Shown here: one piece after another, positions 16,028 through 24,400 of the stretch
How the letters are laid out: each line of letters starts with the position of its first letter
Numbering within the stretch: the first letter of the stretch is position 1
Source of the DNA: Solimonas sp. SE-A11
GTDB taxonomy: Bacteria > Pseudomonadota > Gammaproteobacteria > Nevskiales > Nevskiaceae
Direction of reading: 5' to 3'
DNA length: 64,000 nt
NCBI RefSeq assembly: GCF_030345715.1
Contig: NZ_JAUASX010000009.1
Coordinates: forward strand, 62,001 to 126,000
Notes under the pieces: model-generated
The model's database searches: none
Seen by the model: only the letters and a program-made list of their open reading frames with translations
Told to the model about the DNA's origin: nothing
Made by a program: the position numbers and the translations under genes

Positions 16028-17424
16028 GAAAGCTCATCCATACCGTGGCGATCGCCGCCCTGGTTCTTGCCGCCGGCGGGGCCGCCGCCGGCATCGGCGA
16101 GGACATGGAGTCGTTCTTCGGCGACATGAACTACCAGAACATCACCCGGCCGGGCGTGTACGAGGGACAGAGCGCCGGTTACTACACCGGCGGTGGCGTC
16201 TATGCCCGTGTGCCGATCCGCAATTACTCGCTGCTCAACGTGCAGATGCCGCGGTTCCGGGCCGGCTGCGGCGGCATCGACCTGTTCACCGGCGGGTTCA
16301 GCCACATCAACGCCGACCAGTTCGTAGAGATGCTCCGCTCCATCGGGCAGAACGCCAAGAGCCTGGCGTTCATGCTCGCCCTGCAGGTGGTCAGCCCGCA
16401 GATTTCCGGCAAGCTCTCCGAGCTGCAGGAGCTCGCAGAGAAGTGGAACCTTGGCTCCCTGAACTCCTGCGAGGCCGCCGGCAAGGCCCTGGGCGGTGCC
16501 CTGGGCTTCTTCGGCGCCACGGAGCAGGAGTGCATCGTCCGCGAGGTCTCCAGCAGCGGCGAGGACTACGAGACGGCGCGACAGAAGTGCCGCGAGAACG
16601 TCAGCCGCAACAAGACCGACACCACGGCCCCGCAGCTGGTCACCAAGGGCAATCTCGCCTGGCAGGCGATGATGAAGAACGAACTGTTCCGGAATGACCT
16701 GGACCTCGCCCAGGTCGTAATGAACCTGTCGGGTACCGTCATCATCACCGACGACGGCGGATCGAACCCGCAGTACCAATTCCGGCGCGTTCCTTCCATT
16801 CTGGACGGCGCCGACGCCAACCAGGTCCTGACGGCTCTGCTGTATGGCGATACCGTCGAAATCTTCAAGTGCTCGGATCCCGACACCGGCGCCGACAAGT
16901 GCATCACCGTGTCGGACGCGCGCTCGGCGGTCACGATCTCAACCGCCCGGGCCCTGGAGCCCAAGGTGCGGTCGCTACTGATCTCCCTGCAGGGCAAGAT
17001 CCTGGACGATACCGCGGCGTCGGCCGAGGAGAAGGGCCTGCTGGCGTCGACCAGTCTGCCGGTCTACAAGTTCATCACCGTGGCGGCCGCCTACCAGCCG
17101 GTCGTCAGCTCGCCGGAGACCACGGTAGGCACGTACTCGACCCTGATCGCCACGGACATCGTGTTCAGCTACATCCTGGACCTGCTCAAGAAGGTCAAGG
17201 ATGCCGCCTCGAGGCTCCCGGACAGCCAGGCGGGAGAGGTGAAGCAGTTCCTGGACGACGTGGCCACCGTGAGGCGGCTGATTTCCGAGCGCAAGACGGT
17301 GCTGTCCCAGGACTACAACCAGGCGCTGGAGTTCACGCGCAATGCTCAGCTGTACGAGCGGATGCTGATCGGGCGGTTGTCGCCCGAGGTCCTGCAGAGC
17401 GCCATGTGGTCGACGGGGCGTTGA
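16024..17424 (+). CDS. traH: Conjugative pilus assembly protein TraH
   Basis: A 466-residue periplasmic protein (F TraH: 458). The signal peptide (1-23) is followed by the family-typical DMESFFGDMNYQNITRPGVY, then GGVYARVPIRNYSLLNVQMP and the Cys-containing FRAGCGGIDLFTGGFSHI. A coiled-coil stretch lies toward the C-terminus (around residues 385-430). TraH takes part in pilus extension and mating-pair formation with TraF, TraW and TraU. It starts with ATGA overlap on the preceding small peptide. Confidence 0.95.
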   Translation: MRKLIHTVAIAALVLAAGGAAAGIGEDMESFFGDMNYQNITRPGVYEGQSAGYYTGGGVYARVPIRNYSLLNVQMPRFRAGCGGIDLFTGGFSHINADQFVEMLRSIGQNAKSLAFMLALQVVSPQISGKLSELQELAEKWNLGSLNSCEAAGKALGGALGFFGATEQECIVREVSSSGEDYETARQKCRENVSRNKTDTTAPQLVTKGNLAWQAMMKNELFRNDLDLAQVVMNLSGTVIITDDGGSNPQYQFRRVPSILDGADANQVLTALLYGDTVEIFKCSDPDTGADKCITVSDARSAVTISTARALEPKVRSLLISLQGKILDDTAASAEEKGLLASTSLPVYKFITVAAAYQPVVSSPETTVGTYSTLIATDIVFSYILDLLKKVKDAASRLPDSQAGEVKQFLDDVATVRRLISERKTVLSQDYNQALEFTRNAQLYERMLIGRLSPEVLQSAMWSTGR

Positions 17425-17433
17425 GGCAAGGCC

Positions 17434-20322
17434 ATGGACTTCGAGCTCTTCACCTATGGCGGCGGCGAACTGCTCCGCCTGACGTTCAACGCGATCGCAG
17501 CATTCATGGCGTCGGGCAACAACGACTACCTAACCCTGCTGAAGATCTCCGCCATGGTGGGCCTGCTTGTGGTCCTGGTGCAGTCCGCCTTCAAGGGCGG
17601 GATGGTCAATTTCCAATGGCTGCTGGCGATCATCATGATCTACTACGTCGCCATGGTGCCGAGGGCGAACGTCATCATCACCGACCGGGTTAACCCGGCC
17701 CAGTCGGGCGTGGTCAGCAATGTCCCGATCGGGCTCGCGTTCACCGCGGGCTTTCTCAGCCATACGGGAGATTGGCTTACGCAGGGGTTCGAGGCCCTGT
17801 TCTCGCTCCCCGGTGACATGGAATACAGCACCAACGGTTTGCTGTTCGGCTCGCGCCTGGTTGAGTCCGCCAGGCACTTCGAAATCACCGATCCCAGAAT
17901 CTCGGAGAATCTGACCGAGTTCTGGCAGCAGTGCGTCTTCTACGACGTGCTGCTCGGCCGATACGGCATGCAGGATCTGTTTGCCCAGCCGGACATCTGG
18001 GGCTTCATCCAGACCAATACTTCCAAGGTCCGGGCGTTCCCCTACAAGGATGCGACCAATACCCGTTCGATCCTGATCTGCAAGGACGCTGCCGAGGACG
18101 CGGGCCCGCTCGGGACCGACGTCGCCAACGCGATCGCCCAGGCGGAGCGCTACTACGGCGACCAACTGGTCCGTGCGAGCAACCGGAACGCGGCGATCGC
18201 CAAGTTCTCGGCCGCGCTGCCGACCAGTTTCCAGTACCTGACTGGCCTGTCGATGTCGTCATCGCAGATCGTGCGCCAGGCGGCGCTCTCCAACAGCATG
18301 AAGCGGGGTGTGTCGTCCTGGGCGGCCAAGGTTGACGCGCCGGCCGCGGCGCAGGACTACGCCATGGCGCGCGCGGAGTCCGAGCGGCGCACCTCCTACG
18401 CGGTGATGGGCGAACTAGCGTCGCGCATGATGCCGATCATCCGCAACATCTTCGAGGCCTTCATCTACGCGGTCTTCCCGATCGTGTTCGTCATGTTCAT
18501 GCTGCCGATCGGTGCCAAGGCGGCGCTCGGCTATGTCAAGGCGCTGATCTGGATCAATCTCTGGGCCCCGATTTACGCCATCCTTCACCTGGCGATCACC
18601 CTGTACAGTGCGGATGCCGCCAAGGCAGCTGTAAGGCTGCCGGATGGTTCCGCGGTGTACTCGATGGCCAACTACACCGGCCTCGCCCAGGTCATGAACG
18701 ATCACGCCCTCCTGGCGGGATACCTCACGCTTTCGATTCCGATGATCGCCTGGATGCTGGTGAACTCAGGCGGCGCGATGATGGCCAGCCTTGCAGGCAA
18801 GGTGATGGAGAGCTACGAGAAGCCTGTTTCCCAAGGGGCCACAGAGTCGACCACCGGCAACATCCAGCTTGGCAATACGGGCTTCGGCAACTCCAGCTGG
18901 TGGCAATCCAACACGGCACCATCCGACCGCTACGGCAGCGGCACGATGCAGGGGGCGGACGGCCGCACGTACACGCACACGACCGCCGGCGACTACGTGC
19001 AGATCCCGCAGTCCCAGCTAGCCCAGAGCGTCAACCTGCAGGACGGGCTGCAGAGCACAACAAGCCGCATGGCCAGCCAGGAGGTTGCCAAGGCCTCGCA
19101 GCAGGTTTCGCAGTACAGCGAGCAATTTGGGTCAACGTACAGTGATACCAAGCAATTCGTGGATCAGCTTTCCAGCGGCGAGGGATTTGCCAAGCAGTTT
19201 GGGTCCTCTGAGGCAGCTTCGCTCAAGGACAATTTCTCTCGGGTCCAGGGTCAGGTCGAGAAGTTCGCGAAGGAGAACGGGCTTAGCGTCGATGAAGCAA
19301 CGACTGTATTGGGGATCGCTAGCGCTTCGGCAAAGGCGGGAGTTGCGGCGCCCGGTCCGTTCATGGCCAGTGCGGGCGTCGGATTCGATGCGAGTCTTCA
19401 GGGGTCTGGAAGTGCGAAGTTTACGGATGCCTACAAGAACGCGCAGGAGCTGATGAGTAAGACCGACTTTGGTCGTAGCTGGGATGCCACCCAGAGTGCC
19501 TTGAACAGTGTGACAGCCACCTATACAGGCCAGAACGCTCAGTCCGACATCCATAGCGTGATGAGTGCCAGTCAGCGCATGGAATCGGTCAGCAAGACCA
19601 CCAGCGAATCCCTGCAGCGTGCCGAGCGATTTGTCGAAGCCGAGCAACTCGTCTCGTCGGGCGGGTTCACCTTTACCAGTAATGCCAGCGACCTCTTCCG
19701 TCAGTATTCGGCCGACAAGTACCTCGGCGGAGACAGTCATGCGTTCGATGATCTCCAGCAGCGCGCAGCGCGGGGCGACATGAACGCTCAGCGGCAAATC
19801 GACAGCTTCAAGGCTGGCTTTACGGAGGATGTTGCCGAGCGGCTGGCCGGTGTCGACGCAGGTCCTTCCTCGGGCGGCATCCAGGAGCGGGGCAGTGAGG
19901 CGGTGGATCGGTTGTTCACGCAGGGCCAGTCCCATGTGGCGGCCGCCGATCAAGCGGCCGATCGCCAGGTGGGCGGCGCTGCCTCGGGTATGACCATTGA
20001 CCGTGGCGACGTGCGCGCCGAGGCGGCTGGTGCGCGCTCTACCGCGGAAGGCACCCAGACCGAGCTGCGCGGCGATATTGATCGTCAGCAAATTAATGCC
20101 GGCTCCGCCCAGGATGGCGCGTCTGCCGGCATCGACGCACATATGGACCGTGCCCGCAACGACAAGGACTACCTCATGAACACCGCGTGGGATACCGCAG
20201 GGCGCTCAGGCATCGGCGAGGACCTCAAGAATGCTGTGGACCTGGTCACCGAGGGGCCGGGCAAGCTGATGGATAACCTGCGAGACCGCGACGAGAAACA
20301 GGGACGTGCTGATGGCGACTAA
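17434..20322 (+). CDS. traG: Conjugal transfer protein TraG (assembly and mating-pair stabilisation)
   Basis: A 962-residue protein (F TraG: 938). The N-terminal 460 residues are the membrane domain with several spans (e.g. around residues 40-75 and 340-385), beginning with the conserved FELFTYGGGELL. The remainder is a long soluble, Ser/Gln/Ala-rich periplasmic part with little recognisable structure. In F the N-terminal part is needed for pilus assembly and the C-terminal part for mating-pair stabilisation and entry exclusion. It is the last gene of the operon; its stop overlaps, tail to tail, with the convergent gene. Confidence 0.93.
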   Translation: MDFELFTYGGGELLRLTFNAIAAFMASGNNDYLTLLKISAMVGLLVVLVQSAFKGGMVNFQWLLAIIMIYYVAMVPRANVIITDRVNPAQSGVVSNVPIGLAFTAGFLSHTGDWLTQGFEALFSLPGDMEYSTNGLLFGSRLVESARHFEITDPRISENLTEFWQQCVFYDVLLGRYGMQDLFAQPDIWGFIQTNTSKVRAFPYKDATNTRSILICKDAAEDAGPLGTDVANAIAQAERYYGDQLVRASNRNAAIAKFSAALPTSFQYLTGLSMSSSQIVRQAALSNSMKRGVSSWAAKVDAPAAAQDYAMARAESERRTSYAVMGELASRMMPIIRNIFEAFIYAVFPIVFVMFMLPIGAKAALGYVKALIWINLWAPIYAILHLAITLYSADAAKAAVRLPDGSAVYSMANYTGLAQVMNDHALLAGYLTLSIPMIAWMLVNSGGAMMASLAGKVMESYEKPVSQGATESTTGNIQLGNTGFGNSSWWQSNTAPSDRYGSGTMQGADGRTYTHTTAGDYVQIPQSQLAQSVNLQDGLQSTTSRMASQEVAKASQQVSQYSEQFGSTYSDTKQFVDQLSSGEGFAKQFGSSEAASLKDNFSRVQGQVEKFAKENGLSVDEATTVLGIASASAKAGVAAPGPFMASAGVGFDASLQGSGSAKFTDAYKNAQELMSKTDFGRSWDATQSALNSVTATYTGQNAQSDIHSVMSASQRMESVSKTTSESLQRAERFVEAEQLVSSGGFTFTSNASDLFRQYSADKYLGGDSHAFDDLQQRAARGDMNAQRQIDSFKAGFTEDVAERLAGVDAGPSSGGIQERGSEAVDRLFTQGQSHVAAADQAADRQVGGAASGMTIDRGDVRAEAAGARSTAEGTQTELRGDIDRQQINAGSAQDGASAGIDAHMDRARNDKDYLMNTAWDTAGRSGIGEDLKNAVDLVTEGPGKLMDNLRDRDEKQGRADGD

Positions 20323-20756
20323 CGATTCCAATGGTTGAACAGCGAGAGCGAGTGCGGGCTCGTGTGTGCAACATCATCGGACATTTCTTTATGCAGTTCG
20401 GCCGCTCGCTCATAGTCTGCCGAGCTGTACGGCCCGAGTTCACGGTCGCGCAGTCCGATGGCCGCAATGACGGGCATCAAGACCAGCGCCGGCCAGCCAA
20501 TGATCCGATAGCCGACCGCGATCACCAGCAGGGAAACCATGACGGTGACGAACACCGTGCCCACGCCAGGCCCTCGAGGCCGACGTGCCCCCCTTAGGAT
20601 GACCGCCACGGCCAGGCCGGCCGCCACAGCGGCGCCAGGCCATCCAGCGACGTAGAAGCCCACCGGCAGGGCCGCCAAGCCAGCTACGAAGCAGGCGAGA
20701 TCCACGCCGGCGGCGCGGAGCTTGCTGTGCTTGTGCTGGTGGAGATCCTTGGCCAT
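20319..20756 (-). CDS. Small predicted inner-membrane protein
   Basis: A 145-residue protein convergent with traG. After a basic start (MAKDLHQHKHSKLRAAG) come four hydrophobic segments between residues 15 and 100, then a polar tail (SADYERAAELHKEMSDDV). ATG at 20756 is preferred over an upstream in-frame start because the extra residues are Arg/Pro-rich and outside any pattern. No family was recognised. Position next to traG, whose product often defines entry exclusion, makes an exclusion-type role conceivable, but there is no sequence evidence for it. Confidence 0.5.
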   Translation of the reverse strand: MAKDLHQHKHSKLRAAGVDLACFVAGLAALPVGFYVAGWPGAAVAAGLAVAVILRGARRPRGPGVGTVFVTVMVSLLVIAVGYRIIGWPALVLMPVIAAIGLRDRELGPYSSADYERAAELHKEMSDDVAHTSPHSLSLFNHWNR

Positions 20757-20908
20757 GGTCTGGGTCAGTCGAGGTGATTCGGTTATAGGACGTCTGGGTA
20801 AAGAACGCAAAATCCTCGTGGTACAGATCCCCTTATACGCCTCCCAAGCGTTGATTGCAAATTGCTTCCGTGATAGCGTTTATGCCATCTTTCTTTGGAG
20901 AAGAGATC

Positions 20909-21151
20909 ATGGCAGCCATGACCATCCGAAATATCCCTGACGACGTGCACCTGGCTATTCAGGCCCGTGCCCGTCGAAACGGACGCAGCGCCGAGGCAGA
21001 GGTGCGCGCCATCCTCGAGGCCGCTGCTGGGCGCCCCATAGCTGGCTTGCGCATGGGTGACGAGCTCGCGGCCCTAGGAAAGGCGCTCGGTGGCATCGAG
21101 CTGGACCTGGAGCGACCGAATAGCCCAATGCTGACGGCGGAGTTCACGTGA
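20909..21151 (+). CDS. fitA: FitA-like ribbon-helix-helix antitoxin
   Basis: An 80-residue antitoxin. The N-terminal block MTIRNIPDDVHLAIQARA, then GRSAEAEVRAIL, is the FitA/VapB-type ribbon-helix-helix DNA-binding domain; the acidic C-terminus would bind and block the PIN toxin. ATG at 20909 is chosen (aagaga upstream); ATG at 20918 is equally compatible with the family. The stop overlaps the GTG start of the toxin gene (GTGA), the normal coupling for such pairs. It likely represses its own promoter in the gap 20757-20908. Confidence 0.85.
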   Translation: MAAMTIRNIPDDVHLAIQARARRNGRSAEAEVRAILEAAAGRPIAGLRMGDELAALGKALGGIELDLERPNSPMLTAEFT

Positions 21152-21864
21152 TCGTGCTCGACACCCATGTGATCGCCGAGCCGTTGCGGGCTCGTCCATC
21201 CGCCGCAGTGCTGGCATGGCTCAACGCGCAGGCGCCGGATTCCCTGTTCACCACGACGCTGAACCTGGCCGAGTTGTACGCCGGCATCGCCGTCCTTCGT
21301 TCCGGCAAGCGTCCCAGCGAACTGCAGGGCGCGGTGCGGGCGACTATCGGGCGCCTGTTCGGTGGCAGGGTATTGGAGTTCGACGTGGCCGCAGCTGAGA
21401 GCTACGCGGTGATCGCCGAGCGCGCTCGGTCCAGTGGCCAGGCCGTACCTCACGACGATGCGCTCATCGCGTCGATAGCCATGGCGCACGGATTTGCAGT
21501 GGCTTCCCGCAATGCCGGCCATTTCGACGGCGCCGGCATCATGGTCATCAACCCTTGGGGATCCGAGGAAGATGGAGGTGATCGGATGAACGAGCTAAGA
21601 ATCCGTGAGATCGTTGCCAACGAGATCGGCGAGTCCTACGTGCTCGTCATCGCTTCTGGAATCGCCAGGTACCTTTCTGATACAGATCGGTGGTCTGCGG
21701 CCAATGAGCGCGATGTCGCAGCCCTGAGCGTAAAGGCACGGCGCTTGTTCGATGCCCACGAGGAGATTTTCCTCGGCCGCACCCGCATGCCCATCGGCGC
21801 GCGCCGGGAGATCGTCAGCAGGTTCCTCCGTGGAGAGGACGTGAGGCCTCTTCTCGTCCCGTGA
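21148..21864 (+). CDS. fitB: FitB/VapC-like PIN-domain toxin with C-terminal extension
   Basis: A 238-residue protein whose first 140 residues form a complete PIN ribonuclease: Asp5 in MIVLDT, Glu42 in NLAELYAG, and Asp103/Asp104 in PHDDALIA supply the acidic site. FitB toxins normally stop at about 140 residues. Here the frame runs on for about 92 residues (from MNELRIREIV at 147) with no recognised domain. Just before Met147 lies an ideal ribosome-binding site (GGAGGTG at 21574-21580, ATG at 21586). A separate downstream protein may therefore be made from the same frame, or a stop codon may have been lost and two genes fused. The GTG start overlaps the antitoxin gene. Confidence 0.85.
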   Translation: MIVLDTHVIAEPLRARPSAAVLAWLNAQAPDSLFTTTLNLAELYAGIAVLRSGKRPSELQGAVRATIGRLFGGRVLEFDVAAAESYAVIAERARSSGQAVPHDDALIASIAMAHGFAVASRNAGHFDGAGIMVINPWGSEEDGGDRMNELRIREIVANEIGESYVLVIASGIARYLSDTDRWSAANERDVAALSVKARRLFDAHEEIFLGRTRMPIGARREIVSRFLRGEDVRPLLVP

Positions 21865-21913
21865 CATGGCAAGTGGTATATCGAGTGAGTTCTTGAACGA
21901 AAGGAGCGGTGGG

Positions 21914-22192
21914 ATGGAAATCACCTGGCAGATCTGGGCGTGGGCAGTTGTGTCCTTCATCCCGATGACCTTCGTCGTGACGTGGTTGACAGGAGTGGAC
22001 CTGACAGGGTGGACCGACAGTGTGCTCGCTACAGTGTTCCTCCTGGGCGCAACCCTGGTTGCCTGCGGGCTTCTCGGTTTGGATCGAGCCACGGGTCTGT
22101 TCGACGGCCTGGCCGCCGTCGCCGTGCTGATCTACGGGATGCATACGACCTCGCGGGGCCTGCAAGCGGTCCTGACCTCTCGTCCCCAATAG
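21914..22192 (+). CDS. Small membrane protein
   Basis: A 92-residue protein with three short hydrophobic segments (around 6-27, 34-52 and 60-78) and little else. ATG at 21914 follows a strong ribosome-binding site (aaaggag); an earlier in-frame start is possible but adds an unremarkable polar stretch. It follows the toxin gene by 49 bases on the same strand and could be co-transcribed. Function unknown. Confidence 0.5.
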   Translation: MEITWQIWAWAVVSFIPMTFVVTWLTGVDLTGWTDSVLATVFLLGATLVACGLLGLDRATGLFDGLAAVAVLIYGMHTTSRGLQAVLTSRPQ

Positions 22193-22228
22193 CCAGTTCT
22201 CAGGATTGAGTGTGTGGGCCCAAAGAAT

Positions 22229-22248
22229 TGGCCCGCATAAGCGGGCCA
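22229..22248. terminator. Hairpin between convergent genes
   Basis: tggcccgc (22229-22236) pairs perfectly with gcgggcca (22241-22248) around ataa. There is no T-run, but the position in a short gap (22193-22320) between two convergent genes suits a bidirectional transcription stop. Confidence 0.5.
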
Positions 22249-22320
22249 GGAATGGGTCACATTGCGTTTTGCCCTTGGGGGCAACGGAGTTTGCGACCGT
22301 CGCGAGGGCGGCGCAACCCG

Positions 22321-22746
22321 CTATTTCTTCACCTTGCGCAGCGCTTCCTTCACTCGGGGCAGCGTCGCGACATGCAGCGAGCCCAACTTGGGATTTCGGC
22401 CGAACCTCGGCTTTGGCGGCGTGGTGAACCAATCCGACGTGTAGTCCAGCGTAGCAATGCGCCCGAGGTCGAACTTCGTGTCGTAACTCAGCCCCATGCT
22501 GTCGTACTCGTCAGGATGTTCCTGCTTCGCCACCAGGAACTCGCTCGGGAATAGCTTTCCGATCTGGCTGGTACCCTGGCAGACGTCCACTTGGTAGGCG
22601 GCGCCGGCGCCTGCGGGCTCGCGAACGCGAAGCACGATCGCTGGCCGTGGCTTCGGCGGCTTCGCCGGTCGGACAAGGTCGTGCGGGAACCAGCACCACA
22701 CGACATCCCCGATCCGGGGAGCAGGGAGGGCGACCGGATTAGCCAT
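22321..22746 (-). CDS. Putative MazF/PemK-family toxin
   Basis: A 141-residue protein starting with the layout of the PemK/MazF fold: a strand GDVVWCWFP, a loop, then KPRPAIVLRV, and later VCQGTSQIGKLFPSEFLV and LSYDTKFDLGRIATL, which resemble PemK-like toxins that cut mRNA. Divergence from classical MazF is large, and a non-toxic SH3-like role is possible. The gene lies 20 bases downstream of a small basic-start protein on the same strand, the usual arrangement for an antitoxin-toxin pair. Confidence in the family is moderate. Confidence 0.6.
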   Translation of the reverse strand: MANPVALPAPRIGDVVWCWFPHDLVRPAKPPKPRPAIVLRVREPAGAGAAYQVDVCQGTSQIGKLFPSEFLVAKQEHPDEYDSMGLSYDTKFDLGRIATLDYTSDWFTTPPKPRFGRNPKLGSLHVATLPRVKEALRKVKK

Positions 22747-22766
22747 GGCCGCCTCCCAGGTGATGC

Positions 22767-23102
22767 TTAGTCGATGAGGGACTCAACCACTTTGCCGAGC
22801 TTCTTCGGCGCGCGCGCCTGGACGGCCGCCCAGGCGCGATCGCTGAGCGGGCCATCGTCGGCTTCGTACTGCGGGAGCTCTCGGGCCGCGGCCTGGGCGA
22901 GCAGCAGGTGAAGCAACTGCGTGTCATTGACGCCGAAGTGCTCGGCGAGTTGTTGTGCGGTTTGTCGGGTGACGCCATACGTCGTGTCCTTCTCACGGTA
23001 GCGCAGCAGCGTGCTGGCTGATGCCGCCTTTTTGGCGGCTGGGAGGGTCTTTCTGTTGGTCGCCCGGCCGGCTCCGGGGGACTTGGCATGAAGAGCGGTC
23101 AT
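22767..23102 (-). CDS. Putative antitoxin partner of the MazF/PemK-like gene
   Basis: A 111-residue protein: a basic, disordered start (residues 1-30) followed by a helical region (YGVTRQTAQQLAEHFGVND) that resembles a helix-turn-helix, and a polar C-terminus. Small size, position just before the toxin-like gene and a likely DNA-binding segment fit an antitoxin that also regulates the pair. No named family was recognised. An unusual hexanucleotide repeat lies 26-43 bases upstream of its start. Confidence 0.5.
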   Translation of the reverse strand: MTALHAKSPGAGRATNRKTLPAAKKAASASTLLRYREKDTTYGVTRQTAQQLAEHFGVNDTQLLHLLLAQAAARELPQYEADDGPLSDRAWAAVQARAPKKLGKVVESLID

Positions 23103-23127
23103 AGCTTCACTCTCTCAGGATCTATTC

Positions 23128-23145
23128 AATTTCAATTTCAATTTC
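23128..23145. repeat. Hexanucleotide tandem repeat in the antitoxin promoter
   Basis: Three perfect copies of caattt in tandem, with partial copies at both edges, lie directly upstream of the antitoxin gene. They could be a binding array for the antitoxin or a slippage-prone tract that alters promoter spacing. Confidence 0.7.
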
Positions 23146-23456
23146 AGAATCTAGCCGCGCGCAGGCCCGAGTGCGGGGGCATATAGCGAGCGCATCCCTC
23201 AAGGGACGGATGCAATATAGCAAAAAGTTAGCACTGCTGCTAGCTCTGTGCTAGCACACTATGTCCTCTGGATTCGGTTGCGGAGCCGGGATCGCGTCCC
23301 CGGGGAGCGGCTCCGCAGGGGGCGCAAGGGCTCGACGGCGCACCGGCCTATCTGCAAAGCCCGGTGCGAGATTTCCTCTCATTTCTGCCGTAAAATCAAA
23401 GCCAAAGTCGCTAGGGGCGCTTGAATTTATCGGCAGTAGTCTCGATAATGTTCCCC

Positions 23457-23520
23457 GCACCGACGCTTACGGCTATGCCGATGTCGGTGCGATCTGCCCC
23501 CTTTCGGGGGCTTATTTGTT
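23457..23520 (+). promoter_or_regulatory. Structured leader with terminator-like hairpin ahead of the NYN gene
   Basis: Two hairpins in tandem: gcaccgac (23457-23464) pairs with gtcggtgc (23483-23490) and holds an inner cggc/gccg stem; then gccccc (23496-23501) pairs with gggggc (23506-23511), followed by ttatttgttt. The second looks like a Rho-independent terminator just 26 bases before the NYN start. An attenuator or a small RNA that ends here would both fit; phage-type antisense RNAs have similar ends, but no Rfam family is claimed. Confidence 0.6.
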
Positions 23521-23536
23521 TCTGGGGCAGGGAAAC

Positions 23537-24400
23537 ATGGACCGGTTCGCCATTTTTGTCGATGTCGGCTATCTCATGCGCCAGGCGCTGAGAATCGTCA
23601 GCGGGAAGGACAACGCCACTCGAAGCGAGTTGCGCATTATCGACCCCGCCAAGCTCATCGACACCCTGAGCCAGCAGGCGAGGAATGCATTTCGGCACGA
23701 CCGGCAGCTTCGCACTTACTGGTACGACGGCGTCGGCACGACCATGACACCGGAGCAGACCAGCATCGCGATCCTGCCGGATGTGCAGTTCCGCGCCGGG
23801 ACGATTCACAACAAGAAGCAGAAGGGGGTCGACTCCAGGATCGTTCACGACCTGTTTGAGCTCGCCTCCAATCGCGCCATCGCGGACGCCCTGGTAGTGA
23901 CGGGTGACGGCGATCTCGCCGTGGGCATTGAGTTCGCGCAGCGGCGCGGCCTTCGTGTGGCGCTTCTCAGCATCGAGGATGTCCCGAACGGGGTGAGTGC
24001 CAATCGCCATCCGGAACTCAGCTATCTTGCGGATCGCCAGCTGACCTTGGGCAAGGGCGATATCGACAAGCTGTTCAAGTATGAGCCGGCGGCCAAGGTG
24101 GTCGCGGCCAAGCCGATTCCGCCGCAGGCCCAGGCGGTGCCGGCACCAGTGGTCCAGGTTGTCGCGCCGCAGGCTCCTGCGTCCATAGATGACCAGCTGC
24201 GCGCTGCCGTGAAGCAGTTAATCGCTGATCTCCCGGAAGACACCCGGGCGAAAAGCCTTAACGCTGCCGGCGGCATCGTCGCCGAGATCGACCGCCAGTT
24301 GCTGGCTAAGGCGAAGGCGGCTTTGGGCCGCATGCTCGAAACTCCGGAGCGCAACAAGCTTCGCTCGCTCTATAGCGAGCAGATCAACCAACAAAGTTAG
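23537..24400 (+). CDS. NYN-domain (PIN-like) protein
   Basis: A 287-residue protein. The N-terminal 175 residues are a NYN/LabA-type PIN-like domain: FVDVGYL supplies the first Asp, VDSRIVHDL the middle acidic site, and VVTGDGDL the DxD pair; such domains are predicted metal-dependent RNases. A Pro/Ala/Val linker (about 185-210) leads to a helical C-terminus of about 75 residues, perhaps for interaction. ATG at 23537, with gcaggga upstream, is preferred; the frame is open back to 23261, but that stretch contains the hairpins and resembles no domain. The stop overlaps, tail to tail, with the predicted nuclease gene. Confidence 0.8.
   Translation: MDRFAIFVDVGYLMRQALRIVSGKDNATRSELRIIDPAKLIDTLSQQARNAFRHDRQLRTYWYDGVGTTMTPEQTSIAILPDVQFRAGTIHNKKQKGVDSRIVHDLFELASNRAIADALVVTGDGDLAVGIEFAQRRGLRVALLSIEDVPNGVSANRHPELSYLADRQLTLGKGDIDKLFKYEPAAKVVAAKPIPPQAQAVPAPVVQVVAPQAPASIDDQLRAAVKQLIADLPEDTRAKSLNAAGGIVAEIDRQLLAKAKAALGRMLETPERNKLRSLYSEQINQQS

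Noticed and set aside
23261-23536. N-terminal extension of the NYN gene from an earlier ATG
   Set aside because: The stretch contains two stable hairpins and a terminator-like run, resembles no domain, and a good start with ribosome-binding site exists at 23537.
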